Translations under genes and position numbers: made by a program
Assembly: GCF_019798055.1 (NCBI RefSeq)
Contig: NZ_JAHOPH010000017.1
Location: 18,047 to 82,046, forward strand
DNA: 64,000 nucleotides
Source: Salsipaludibacter albus
GTDB taxonomy: Bacteria; Actinomycetota; Nitriliruptoria; Nitriliruptorales; Nitriliruptoraceae
Direction of reading: 5' to 3'
Part shown: positions 1-6,365 of the stretch, piece after piece
Position numbering within the stretch: position 1 is the stretch's first letter
How the letters are laid out: each line of letters begins with the position of its first letter
Notes under the pieces: generated by a model
The model's input: only the letters and a program-made list of their open reading frames with translations
The model's database searches: none
What the model was told of the DNA's origin: nothing

Positions 1-386
1 TCCCAACGGGCCAGGACGTGGGGCAGGGTCCGGTCCAGGGCGGCACTCCGGTTGCCCTGTGCCACGGCGACGCGTCGTTCTGGATCGGGGCGCGCCGTCA
101 CGACGTCGGACAGCCGGACATGGGCGCGCTGGTCCGCCGAGGTCGCGACGACGACGTGGTCCGGCGCGACGGCCAGGAGGCTGCCCTGCACGAGGTGGTC
201 GCCCGGAAGCTCGAGGGTCACGCCGGCGCGCTGCTCGGCAAGGTCGCGGAGGGTCCCCGCGAGCGTGGCGGTCTCGACCGAGACCCGCCGGAGCAGGTGG
301 GCATCCGCACGGTCCGCGACGGCCCGGTCCAGCAGGGCGTCGTCACGAAGTCCGACGGTCGGGTCGTGTCCCGGTCGCCAGGTCAT
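1..386 (-). CDS. Hypothetical protein, 3' end beyond the left edge
   Basis: The reading frame opens with an ATG that overlaps the stop codon of the LysM protein upstream (ATGA overlap at 383-386) and stays open to position 1, so about 128 residues are visible. The protein begins MTWRPGHDPTVGLRDDALLD and is rich in charged residues. Its middle part, about residues 35-85, alternates hydrophobic and polar residues like a small beta-barrel, with no membrane segment. I do not recognise a family. The 4-nt overlap implies translational coupling with the LysM gene, so the two products probably act together. The C-terminus lies outside the window. Confidence 0.6.
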   Translation of the reverse strand, partial: MTWRPGHDPTVGLRDDALLDRAVADRADAHLLRRVSVETATLAGTLRDLAEQRAGVTLELPGDHLVQGSLLAVAPDHVVVATSADQRAHVRLSDVVTARPDPERRVAVAQGNRSAALDRTLPHVLARW

Positions 387-1627
387 CCGGCTTCCGATGT
401 CGGCGCGGGGAAGCGCATGACCTGGCCCGGGAGGATCAGGTCGGGATTGTCCCGGTCGACGAGCCGGTCACGGTTGACCTCGACCAGTCGTCGCCACCAC
501 GTGGCGACCTCGTCCTCGGTCGGGACCCGGCCGAGGTGGCGGGCGACCTCGCGCTCGGCCACACCCCAGAAGTGGTCGCCGGCCACCACGGTCCAGGTGG
601 TGGCCTCCGACGCGTCGACGTTGACCGTGGGTTCGCCGTCGGGTGCTGTGGTCGCCTGGTCTGCGTCCGCCCCGCTGCTCCGGTCGGCGGTCTCGGCCGC
701 GGCCGCTCCGGTCGCCTCGGCGGTGGCTGGCTCGTCCGGCCCCGTCATCGTCTCGTTCGACTCCTCCCGGGTGGACGTCGGTGTCTCGTCGGGTGCGGGG
801 GACGGGACGCGGACCAGCCGCGGGGGGTCGTCCGGGTGGTTCGCGGTCGGGTCGTCAGGACTCGGGTCGGGGACGTCGGTCACGCGGTCGTGATCGGTCC
901 CCGGAGAGGGGCGCGGCGCAGGATCGACCGGCGGGGTGCTCGTGGGACCGGGTGGAGATGGGGACGTGGCCGAAGGTGCCGGCTGCGAGGTGGTCGGGTC
1001 GCCCGAGGGAGTGTCCGCTGGTGCCGGCGTGGTCGGGCCGGCGGAGGGGGGTGCCCGACGCAGGCGTGGTGGGGTGGTCGGGGAGACGGCCGGATCCGGA
1101 GTGGGCGTGGGGTTCGGGAGTCGACGCAGCGACGGTGGACTGGTGGCCGCTCGTGGGAGGTCGACGCTGCCACGCACCCCGGCGGGCAGCGGGGCGGCCG
1201 CGGCAGTCGCCGGACCCGACGTGTTCGCGAAGGCGGCGCCCGGACCCGACGCCATGGGGGTCGCGGCCATGACGCCAGCCCCCACCATGGCCGTGGCCAG
1301 GTGGCGGGCCATGGTGGGCGTGATGACTCGGGCCAGGGATCCCAGCCAACCCGCGTCGGTCAGGACCGCGATGACCTGCAGCGCGGTCACGGCGAGCAGG
1401 TACCACGCAAGGGCGAGTGCGGCCACGCGGACGAGCGCCATCGCGACCAGCACCGGCGAGCGCGAACTCGCCCAGTCGAGCCACGAGCCGGGCGCACCGA
1501 GGTCGGGCGCTGCCAGTGCGGGCGGCACCAGGAGGTGCAGGCCCAGCACCACCGAGGCGAGGAGGCAGACACCGAGGACCGCACGAGCCGGTTGGCTCGA
1601 TCGAGACTCCGGCGGGGGGACCGGCAT
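383..1627 (-). CDS. Membrane-anchored LysM-domain protein
   Basis: A 414-residue protein with two hydrophobic segments near the N-terminus (about 14-40 and 58-85) and a third around 110-130. A long low-complexity Pro/Thr/Ser/Asp-rich linker follows (about 150-320). The C-terminus (about 343-410) matches a LysM module, with TTWTVVAGDHFWGVAE at its start and LILPGQVMRFP at its end. LysM domains bind N-acetylglucosamine-containing polymers such as peptidoglycan, so the protein probably tethers the envelope to the wall. The ATG start is preceded by GGAG. It is co-transcribed with the partial gene downstream. Actinobacterial proteins of this build are common, and their exact role is not known to me. 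Confidence 0.75.
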   Translation of the reverse strand: MPVPPPESRSSQPARAVLGVCLLASVVLGLHLLVPPALAAPDLGAPGSWLDWASSRSPVLVAMALVRVAALALAWYLLAVTALQVIAVLTDAGWLGSLARVITPTMARHLATAMVGAGVMAATPMASGPGAAFANTSGPATAAAAPLPAGVRGSVDLPRAATSPPSLRRLPNPTPTPDPAVSPTTPPRLRRAPPSAGPTTPAPADTPSGDPTTSQPAPSATSPSPPGPTSTPPVDPAPRPSPGTDHDRVTDVPDPSPDDPTANHPDDPPRLVRVPSPAPDETPTSTREESNETMTGPDEPATAEATGAAAAETADRSSGADADQATTAPDGEPTVNVDASEATTWTVVAGDHFWGVAEREVARHLGRVPTEDEVATWWRRLVEVNRDRLVDRDNPDLILPGQVMRFPAPTSEAG

Positions 1628-1825
1628 GGCGTCTCCGGGGGGTGGACGTCATGCCGGACGCTACAAGAGGTCACGTGGACCGGCAACGGGCGGCCTTCCG
1701 AACCTGTGGACAACCTCGACCGCCGTGTCGGCCGGTGTCCCCATCCCGAGGGGACCCCGGTCCCTGTGCATGGTGGTTTGCAGGACCTAGCGTCAGCGGT
1801 GCCAGCACGGGGATCGGGGCGCACC

Positions 1826-2548
1826 ATGGCCAAGGGCAGGAACAAGGACGAGGTCGGGGACCTTCAGGCCGCCGCCGGGACAGACGGCGGGGACGCGCCG
1901 CCGCCTGCAAACGGCGACGACGGCTCTGCCGCAGCCAACACCATGCCGCAGTTTGCCTTCGAGGAGCTCGGCGTCATCGGCATCGCCTTGGCCCTGGTCG
2001 TGCTGGTCGCGATCCTCATGGTCATGGAGGCTCCTGACTGGACGGCCGAGCAGACGAACGTCAAGACCACGACGATCACGAATTCCGATGGCACGAGCGT
2101 CGAGGTGGTCACCGCACGAGACTTTCCGTTCGCTGCTCAGATGGCTCGACTGCTCGCTCTGGGTGGACTCGGAGTCATCGCACTGGGGGCGTGGCTGCAG
2201 GCTGCCGCCATGAGGAAGGCCGTCGTGCGAACCGAGCTGCCCCAGGCAGAGATTCTCGGCGGTCGTGCACTGCCTGGCTTCGAGAAGGTCGTGACGGCGG
2301 TCGGGGAGGCTTTCAGCAAGTTGAAGCCCCCCGTGGCGCTGGTGGTGGCTGGCCTCCTGATGCTCTTGGCGGCCGGCTGGATCGCGGTCGAGACGTTGCC
2401 GGTCAGGTCTGCGCCGGCTGGGACCACGAGCGATGCCGAGTCCGAGTCGGAGTCATCCGCGACTCCAGACCCGACAGCGACGTCGACACCCACGGGTGGC
2501 CCTGCCACCGGTGACGAGCCGCTGCCGACGTCCACGCCGACTGGCTGA
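1826..2548 (+). CDS. Hypothetical membrane protein, three TM segments
   Basis: A 240-residue protein starting MAKGRNKDEV. A hydrophilic Asp/Gly/Ala-rich N-terminus (1-40) is followed by hydrophobic segments at about 48-68, 103-122 and 160-180. The tail is Ser/Thr/Pro-rich with many acidic residues. The frame is open far upstream, but coding character begins only at this ATG, and the preceding 190 nt separate it from the divergent LysM gene. The low-complexity tail suggests an extracytoplasmic end. I recognise no family and assign no function. Confidence 0.65.
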   Translation: MAKGRNKDEVGDLQAAAGTDGGDAPPPANGDDGSAAANTMPQFAFEELGVIGIALALVVLVAILMVMEAPDWTAEQTNVKTTTITNSDGTSVEVVTARDFPFAAQMARLLALGGLGVIALGAWLQAAAMRKAVVRTELPQAEILGGRALPGFEKVVTAVGEAFSKLKPPVALVVAGLLMLLAAGWIAVETLPVRSAPAGTTSDAESESESSATPDPTATSTPTGGPATGDEPLPTSTPTG

Positions 2549-2633
2549 GGCGCCTCGCACCAAGGTGAGTCGATTCAGCCGAGTCCGTCCAGCCAGTCGT
2601 CCGGGGCCGCCGCGACGCGCTCTGCACTGGGGG

Positions 2634-3089
2634 TCAGGCGGATGCGGGAGCGGGGGTGACGCCGAGCTGGCCGAGCATGCCGGCAACGTCCATGATGATG
2701 CGGCTCTCCACGAACATGCCGTCGCGGAAGCGGTCGATGGTCCAGGTCTCGACCGTGGCGGCGCGCCCGGTCGCTGGGATGCCCATGAATTCGCCGTCGT
2801 GTGTGCCTGTCCACGTGGAGAAGCCCAGGACCCTGTCGCCCTCCACGAGGGTGTCGTGGATCGTCCAGTGCAGGTCCGGGAAGCCGGTGAACATCATGCC
2901 GAGCACGTCGGCAAGGCCGGCCCGGCCGGGGCCCTGGCCGGGGAGCGGGTTCAACTCCACGAAGTCCTCGGCGACGATCTCGTCCAGCGCCCCGTCGAGG
3001 TCCTGGGCGTTGATCACGTCGTCGATGAAGCGTTGCTGGAGGACCCGGACGTCCTGCTGGACGGCGGAGTTGGTCAGGGTGGCGGTCAT
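2634..3089 (-). CDS. SnoaL-like ester cyclase family protein
   Basis: A 151-residue protein of the size and pattern of SnoaL-like cyclases, which are small cone-shaped alpha+beta barrel proteins. Typical segments are RFIDDVINAQDLDGALDEIV near the start, GFPDLHWTIHD in the middle and a GEFMGIPATGRAATVET stretch. Family members range from polyketide cyclases to hydrolase-like proteins, so the substrate cannot be deduced. The ATG is preceded by GAAAGG at good spacing; a longer frame upstream lacks coding character. It is the last gene of a three-gene cluster led by a TetR regulator, 35 nt after the isomerase-like gene, and is probably part of the same regulated response. Confidence 0.8.
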   Translation of the reverse strand: MTATLTNSAVQQDVRVLQQRFIDDVINAQDLDGALDEIVAEDFVELNPLPGQGPGRAGLADVLGMMFTGFPDLHWTIHDTLVEGDRVLGFSTWTGTHDGEFMGIPATGRAATVETWTIDRFRDGMFVESRIIMDVAGMLGQLGVTPAPASA

Positions 3090-3124
3090 GGTGGTGCCTT
3101 TCGGTCGAGGGTTCGGGTGGGGGC

Positions 3125-3871
3125 TCACAGCGGCAGCGGGTGGCGCATCACGCCTGTGCCGGGAAGTCGTCCGCACAGGGTGCGGACGAACTCGAGCGCG
3201 TCCATCTCGACGTGCTCCCCGCCCGTGCCCTGGCTGAAGGTGCCGCCGGCGGTGCCGGTCAGGTGCATGTCGAAGGGTTCTTCGTGGAGTGCTGCCCATT
3301 CTCGGACGATGTCGGCGACCAGGCGGCCGTCGTGGTCGATGTGCAGGTCCATGGGCCGACCGATGGCGGCGTGGATGTCGATGCGGTGCGCCCAGACGTC
3401 ACGGGTGAACCCCACTTCCAGGAGGTAGTTCACCGGTTTCCAACCGATCGGGGCGCCGAACGGCACCGGGGTGTAGCGCAGCGGCAGGGGCGTGCCGAAC
3501 CGGCCCTCGACCGCCTTGCCGCCGACTGCGGCGAGCTGCGCGACCACCTCGGCGTTGCTGAGTTCCGAGCGCTCGCGGATCTGGAACTCGTTGAGGCCGT
3601 CGACCCAGTGGTGGGCGTCGATCTCCTTGTTGAGCGCCAGGCCACGTCGCAGCTGGTGCAGGAAGACCAGCGGGGAGGCCTGGGCATCGGCCGAGCCGAG
3701 GACGTGCAGGACCATCCGGCGGACGTCCCACCCGGGGCAGGCGGTGTCGTTCGCCCACTCCTGCGGGGTCAACGAGACGGCCAGGGCCGCGAACCTGTCG
3801 AACTCGTCCTGGGCGAGCCCCCGGGCCTGCCTGCGGTCGATGCGGATGGCTCCAGTGGTGGTGGGACTCAT
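3125..3871 (-). CDS. Maleylpyruvate isomerase family, mycothiol-dependent type
   Basis: A 248-residue protein with the N-terminal DinB-like four-helix domain of the mycothiol-dependent maleylpyruvate isomerase family. The diagnostic stretch is CPGWDVRRMVLHVLGSAD at about 44-61, where the His belongs to the expected metal-binding set. Characterised members use mycothiol or another thiol cofactor to isomerise or conjugate substrates; most paralogues are of unknown function. The start codon overlaps the TetR stop by 4 nt, so the two are translationally coupled. The operon has the shape of a small detoxification or catabolic unit under its own repressor. The specific substrate is unknown. Confidence 0.8.
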   Translation of the reverse strand: MSPTTTGAIRIDRRQARGLAQDEFDRFAALAVSLTPQEWANDTACPGWDVRRMVLHVLGSADAQASPLVFLHQLRRGLALNKEIDAHHWVDGLNEFQIRERSELSNAEVVAQLAAVGGKAVEGRFGTPLPLRYTPVPFGAPIGWKPVNYLLEVGFTRDVWAHRIDIHAAIGRPMDLHIDHDGRLVADIVREWAALHEEPFDMHLTGTAGGTFSQGTGGEHVEMDALEFVRTLCGRLPGTGVMRHPLPL

Positions 3872-4452
3872 CGGACGCTCCTGTTCGTGGCATCGTCGAC
3901 CAGGAGGTCGATCATTCGGTCCAGGTGCTGCAGCCAGCGGTCACCCCCCGGCTCGTTGCTCATCTGCGAATCGATCAGACCGGCGGTCACCGCGACGAGG
4001 CAGTCGATGTCCCCCTGGTTGGTCACGCCGGCCGCATCCGCCGCGACGACGACGTGGCCGAGCACCTCCTGGGCCACGGCGTAGGACTCGGCACTCGGCT
4101 CGAACCCCGGGATCACGCGGCTGAACAGCAGCGAGTAGCGCTCCGGATCTTCGACGGCGAAGTCGGCAACGACCCGCAGGCAGACCTTGAGCGCTGCCTC
4201 CGCGTCGTCGGGGAGGTCGACCGAGTCGAGCGTCTCCAGCAACTGCTGGTTGCCGTCGGCGAACATCGCGTCGTACAGGGCGTTCTTGGAGTCGAAGTAG
4301 GTGTACAACGACGGCTGCTGCACCCCGACCTCCGTGGCCAGGTCCCGCAGCGAGAACACCTGGATCCCCTGCTCGTGCGCAAGGCTCCAGGCCGCCTCGA
4401 CGATCGAGGCGATCCGTGCCTCCCGACGCTGCGCGACCTTGCTGGCGACCAC
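3868..4452 (-). CDS. TetR-family transcriptional regulator
   Basis: A 194-residue protein with a classic TetR N-terminal helix-turn-helix at about 14-60 and a helical ligand-binding domain behind it. The GTG start has GGGGAG just upstream. The recognition-helix region reads VQQPSLYTYF (44-53). It aligns with the VEQPTLYWHV of tetracycline repressors and keeps the Gln-Pro-(Thr/Ser)-Leu-Tyr core that contacts the operator. Consistent with this, its promoter contains two 15-bp palindromes almost identical to tetO. The effector domain does not look like that of a TetA-linked repressor, and no efflux pump is adjacent, so the inducer is probably not tetracycline. Autoregulation of the three-gene operon is inferred. 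Confidence 0.9.
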   Translation of the reverse strand: MVASKVAQRREARIASIVEAAWSLAHEQGIQVFSLRDLATEVGVQQPSLYTYFDSKNALYDAMFADGNQQLLETLDSVDLPDDAEAALKVCLRVVADFAVEDPERYSLLFSRVIPGFEPSAESYAVAQEVLGHVVVAADAAGVTNQGDIDCLVAVTAGLIDSQMSNEPGGDRWLQHLDRMIDLLVDDATNRSVR

Positions 4453-4473
4453 AGGGCTCCCCGCTCATTGGTT

Positions 4474-4511
4474 CCTATCAGTGATAGGGATCATTACCTA
4501 TCACTGATAGG
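4474..4511 (-). promoter_or_regulatory. Two inverted tetO-like operators
   Basis: CCTATCAGTGATAGG lies at 4474-4488, and its exact reverse complement CCTATCACTGATAGG lies at 4497-4511. Each is a palindrome around a single central base, and the centres are 23 bp apart. The core CTATCACTGATAG matches the tetO operator of Tn10-type tetracycline repressors. Two sites on nearly the same face of the helix, directly upstream of a tetR-family gene, indicate autoregulation. Confidence 0.85.
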
Positions 4512-4518
4512 AAGTCAA
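4491..4518 (-). promoter_or_regulatory. Promoter of the TetR-led operon
   Basis: Reading toward the TetR gene, TTGACT (4518-4513) and TAATGA (4496-4491) are spaced by 16 bp, a good -35/-10 pair. The upstream operator fills the spacer exactly, and the second operator follows the -10. Repressor binding would therefore block RNA polymerase, as in classical tet promoters. Confidence 0.7.
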
Positions 4519-4689
4519 GCCCTCGGCGGCGTGGCCTCGCGGTCGAAGGGACGGGAACGCCGTTCCATGGCCATGGCCTGTGTGACGAGACCATCGGTCT
4601 GCTCCAGGGACGGCCCGTTCATGTAAGGGACTCGGTCGGTGATCACGGTCGGGTCCCAGGGTGCATGATGGCATCCCGGCGGTTCCGGG

Positions 4690-4860
4690 TCGAGGCGAGA
4701 CTCCGGTTCTGGAGGCCACCTGGAGTGGTGCTCCGTTGGTCTGAGTGCCTGCCCGGGTCGCCACGGATGACCCGGTTGAGGGAAGTGGGGGCCACCGTCG
4801 AGTGGTGCCCCGGTTGCAGCACATGAGTGGGCTGCCGCGGTGACGCGGTCGGATGCTCTT
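4690..4860 (+). ncRNA. Candidate IS110 bridge RNA (structured leader)
   Basis: This noncoding stretch upstream of the IS110 transposase holds three consecutive stem-loops: 4711-4734, 4753-4775 (arms CCGGGTC/GACCCGG) and 4787-4811. The first and third share one design: a 4-bp outer stem (GGAG/CTCC or GGGG/CCCC), a G opposite TG internal loop, an inner CCAC/GTGG stem and a 5-6 nt loop. IS110 elements are known to make a bridge RNA from the end upstream of the recombinase, with two internal loops that pair with donor and target DNA. Assigning that role here rests on position and structure only. The exact ends are not known. Confidence 0.5.
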
Positions 4861-4907
4861 GGGACCGTTGGTGTCACCGTCGGGTCGACTCGACGACGGG
4901 AGACATC

Positions 4908-6344
4908 ATGGAGACAGGACACCGGCAGCGACGGATCGTGGGGTTGGATCTGGGGGTGGCGTCGCGGCACACCGCCCAGGTTCTTGACGAGCAGGTGGAG
5001 GTGATCGCCAAGCGTCGGGTCGAACCGACCGTGGAAGGGTTCACCACGTTGGAACAGGCCGCGCTGGCGGGGGCGGATCCGGGCACGCGTCTGGAGGTGG
5101 TGATCGAACCGACCGGGGCGGCGTGGTTGCCGGTCGCGGTGTGGTTCACCCGCCGGGGCCACACCGTGTTTCGGGTCTCGACCCAGAAGGCGGCCGATCT
5201 GCGTCGGTTCCTGTCGCGGCACGCGAAGTCCAACAGCATCGACGCGCACACCCTGGCCCGGCTGCCACTGATCGACCCCGACGGGCTGACACCGGTGGCG
5301 CTGCCGGCCACGGCCGCCGCGGCCACTCTGGACCGCCGGGTGCGGGCTGCGGCCCGTCTGACCGACGAGATCGGGACCCACAAGCGCCGCCTGATCGAAC
5401 TGGCCCGCCAGGCCATCCCGACCATCGGGACCGTGCTCGCCAGCCCGCTGAGTCGCACCGACCTGGCCGTGCTGGAACGCTACGCCGATCCTCGCCGGCT
5501 GGCTGCGGTCCGTCCCGATCGGCTCACCGCGCTGATCCACCGTGTTGCGCACGGCCACGGAGATCCTGCCGCCAAGGCCGAGGCGTTCCGGTCAGCCGCC
5601 CGTGCCGCCCTCGACCTCTACGGCGACCATGCCGCGATCAGCTTCGACAGCCTCGCCGACGAGATCACCACCGAGATCCGTCTCATCCGGACCCTCGAGA
5701 CCGAACGCGACCGCCACACCGACGCCCGCGAACATGCCTACCGCACCGTCGATGCCACCCAGCTGGCCCGCACCCTGCCCGGTATCGCCACCACCGGCGG
5801 CCCGATCCTGGTCGCGGTCATGGGCGATCCCCACCGGTTCCCCAACGCGGCCGCGTTCAAGTCCTACGTCGGCCTGGCCCCCCGCGCCTCCGAAACCGGC
5901 AACACCGACCGCAAGGGCCAACCCATGTCCAAGGCCGGCAACCGCCGGCTCCGCACCCAACTGATCCGCTCGGCCGAGACCGCCCGCCAGCTCGACCCCC
6001 AACTCGCCGCGGTCTACCACGACCAGATGGTCCACAAGGGCGCCGTGCACACCAAAGCCCTCGCCGTGGTCGCCGCCCGACTCGCCGAACGTGCCTGGAC
6101 CGTCATGGCCCGCAACAGCCCCTACGAACTCCGCGACCTCCACGGCAACCCCGTCGATCCCGCCACGGCCCGACGCATCATCACCGACCACTACACCGTG
6201 CCCGACCACATCCGCCGACAACGCCGATCCCACAAGAGCGGGAAGGCCCCTCACAGCGCACAGCGCTCACCGAGGCGACCTTCCCAACCCAAGCATCCCA
6301 CCAGCCACACCACAACGTCAACCCCGGACGAAACCGCCGCTTGA
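4908..6344 (+). CDS. IS110-family transposase (DEDD recombinase)
   Basis: A 478-residue protein. The N-terminal RuvC-like DEDD domain begins RRIVGLDLGVASRHTAQVLD (first catalytic Asp) and includes VVIEPTGAAWLP, then SNSIDAHTLARL around residues 105-115. The C-terminal Tnp domain carries LARTLPGIATTGGPIL and FKSYVGLAPRASETGNTDRKG, where the catalytic serine region is expected. The ATG at 4908 is chosen because homology starts there; an upstream in-frame extension covers the structured leader. The C-terminus has a basic Pro/Ser-rich tail. The full length and intact motifs suggest an active recombinase. Confidence 0.9.
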   Translation: METGHRQRRIVGLDLGVASRHTAQVLDEQVEVIAKRRVEPTVEGFTTLEQAALAGADPGTRLEVVIEPTGAAWLPVAVWFTRRGHTVFRVSTQKAADLRRFLSRHAKSNSIDAHTLARLPLIDPDGLTPVALPATAAAATLDRRVRAAARLTDEIGTHKRRLIELARQAIPTIGTVLASPLSRTDLAVLERYADPRRLAAVRPDRLTALIHRVAHGHGDPAAKAEAFRSAARAALDLYGDHAAISFDSLADEITTEIRLIRTLETERDRHTDAREHAYRTVDATQLARTLPGIATTGGPILVAVMGDPHRFPNAAAFKSYVGLAPRASETGNTDRKGQPMSKAGNRRLRTQLIRSAETARQLDPQLAAVYHDQMVHKGAVHTKALAVVAARLAERAWTVMARNSPYELRDLHGNPVDPATARRIITDHYTVPDHIRRQRRSHKSGKAPHSAQRSPRRPSQPKHPTSHTTTSTPDETAA

Positions 6345-6365
6345 CATCCCAACAGCCTTAGGGAA

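Larger units (their letters stand above)
4690..6362 (+). mobile_element. IS110-family insertion sequence (ends approximate)
   Basis: The element comprises the structured leader and the transposase gene. Its right end must lie within about 20 nt of the transposase stop, because the helicase gene on the other strand ends at 6366. Its left end lies somewhere between the TetR promoter (4518) and the first stem-loop. IS110 elements lack terminal inverted repeats and make little or no target duplication, so the ends cannot be fixed by eye. Confidence 0.6.

Noticed and set aside
1..1652. Long open frames on the plus strand opposite the LysM gene, including one running from near position 59 to 2548
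   Set aside because: They are Arg/Gly/Pro-rich mirrors of a high-G+C gene on the other strand; only the part from ATG 1826 has real coding character and membrane segments.
4515..5558. Minus-strand frame across the IS110 element, ending next to the TetR promoter (last part PYMNGPSLEQTDGLVTQAM)
   Set aside because: Most of it is antisense to the transposase. The last 35 codons look slightly protein-like and might be the end of an interrupted gene, but no family is recognisable.
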